Notes under the pieces: model-generated
Database searches by the model: none
What the model was told of the DNA's origin: nothing
What the model saw: the letters and a program-made list of their open reading frames with translations, nothing else
Shown: positions 63,340-64,000 of the stretch, piece after piece
Position numbering within the stretch: position 1 is the stretch's first letter
Layout of the letters: every line of letters begins with the position of its first letter
Origin: Apostichopus japonicus
Lineage: Eukaryota > Echinodermata > Holothuroidea > Aspidochirotida > Stichopodidae
Direction: 5' to 3'
DNA length: 64,000 nt
Assembly (NCBI RefSeq): GCF_037975245.1
Contig: NC_092583.1
Span: forward strand, 17,942,764 to 18,006,763
Made by a program: the position numbers and the translations under genes

Positions 63340-64000
63340 GTGAGTATGCTACCAAGTTTCTAAAACTTAAAGACTCAATTAATCTTTGAAGCTGGTGTGG
63401 GAGTGGATGCTAATTGAACAATTCATAGGAAATTGTGAAAAGCAGAAAATGCCTTTGCTCAAAATGGAGTGAGGTAAGTATCATAAACTTAGTATGTACC
63501 ACCTAAATTGAAGGTAGTGTGATATCACATGTGAGGGCTGCTTATGAAGCTCTGTAAATAATCAAAGTTGAACTGATGGGCTGTTGTTTCAAAGTAGCCC
63601 CCTCCCTCTGCCCCCCCCCCATCAGTTCTTACCCACACAATATAAACACAAGTTATACCTTTTATTGTTGAACCTTTGAAGCACATCTGTAATATTTCAT
63701 TCAATACTGGCATATTTCCAGAAAAAATCAAGATTGCCCAAGTTATACCAATATTTAAGAAGGGAGACACTAGTGACTATGAGGATTACCGCCCTATAAC
63801 TTTGCTTATCATTTTTTTCTAAAATTATTGAACACCTTATGTTTAATTATATTTATAGCTTGCTTAGCAGATACAATAATTTGTGTAAAGAACAGTATGG
63901 TTTTTGCCCTGACCATTCGACTGAACTTGCTTTGGCAGATGCTATTGACAAATTGTATACTGAAATTGACCATAATAAAACATGTATTGGCATCTTCCTT
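63340..64000 (+). other. Start of intron 3, cut by the window end
   Basis: It begins GTGAGTATGC at 63,340. Apart from a C-rich run at about 63,610-63,620 and the reverse-transcriptase fragment that follows, nothing is recognisable. The acceptor and next exon are not in view. Confidence 0.85.
63652..64000 (+). mobile_element. Reverse-transcriptase fragment of a non-LTR retrotransposon
   Basis: On the sense strand of the receptor intron, the frame from 63,652 reads VIPFIVEPLKHICNISFNTG, then IFPEKIKIAQVIPIFKKGD and YEDYRPIT. These are the early reverse-transcriptase motifs of Jockey/CR1/RTE-like LINEs. A frameshift occurs at the T7 run (63,812-63,818). Beyond it the frame continues KIIEHLMFNYIYSLLSRYNN and EQYGFCPDHSTELALADAID to the window edge. 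The copy is 5'-truncated just after a stop and the C-rich run. It is inactive unless the T-run shift is a sequencing error. Confidence 0.9.

Noticed and set aside
63525-63770. Minus-strand 81-codon frame
   Set aside because: It is the antisense shadow of the LINE reverse-transcriptase fragment.

Overview
This is animal genomic DNA: AT-rich, intron-rich, and full of minisatellites, short interspersed elements and decayed LINEs. The only gene I can support firmly is the 5' end of an EGFR/ErbB-family receptor tyrosine kinase on the + strand. The organism is an invertebrate and almost certainly marine. I lean towards an echinoderm or another ambulacrarian, because of the LINE and SINE types and the CpG-bearing GCCTAACGTTA-like stretch near 55.6 kb. 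That is a lean, not a proof.

Layout. Positions 1-18,570 are non-coding upstream DNA with several tandem repeats (1-699, 1,414-1,578, 3,938-4,611, 8,101-8,371, 12,846-13,022) and a small hairpin element. Receptor exon 1 (18,682-18,997) encodes an unusually long leader ending in a signal-like hydrophobic segment. Intron 1 is about 41.7 kb (18,998-60,733). It holds a 1.7-kb satellite-like array of 29-bp modules, a 19-copy 24-bp array, a tRNA-Ser-derived SINE, a perfect 199-bp tandem duplication, a 612-bp foldback element, a gene-like minus-strand relic (53,703-54,240), an L2/CR1-like LINE 3' end and other minisatellites. Exon 2 (60,734-61,084) and exon 3 (63,202-63,339) encode most of the first receptor L domain. 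The window closes inside intron 3, in a broken reverse-transcriptase fragment.

How it fits together. The three exons join in frame through phase-1 introns, as the corresponding human EGFR boundaries do. They give 268 codons plus one base: leader, L1 domain, and the start of the Cys-rich region. The remaining ectodomain, membrane segment and kinase lie beyond position 64,000. The most unusual observation is that the exon 2/intron 2 boundary itself has been tandemly copied about five times into intron 2. This leaves one decoy 5' splice site as good as the authentic one, plus a second weaker one. Use of either would truncate the receptor within a few codons.
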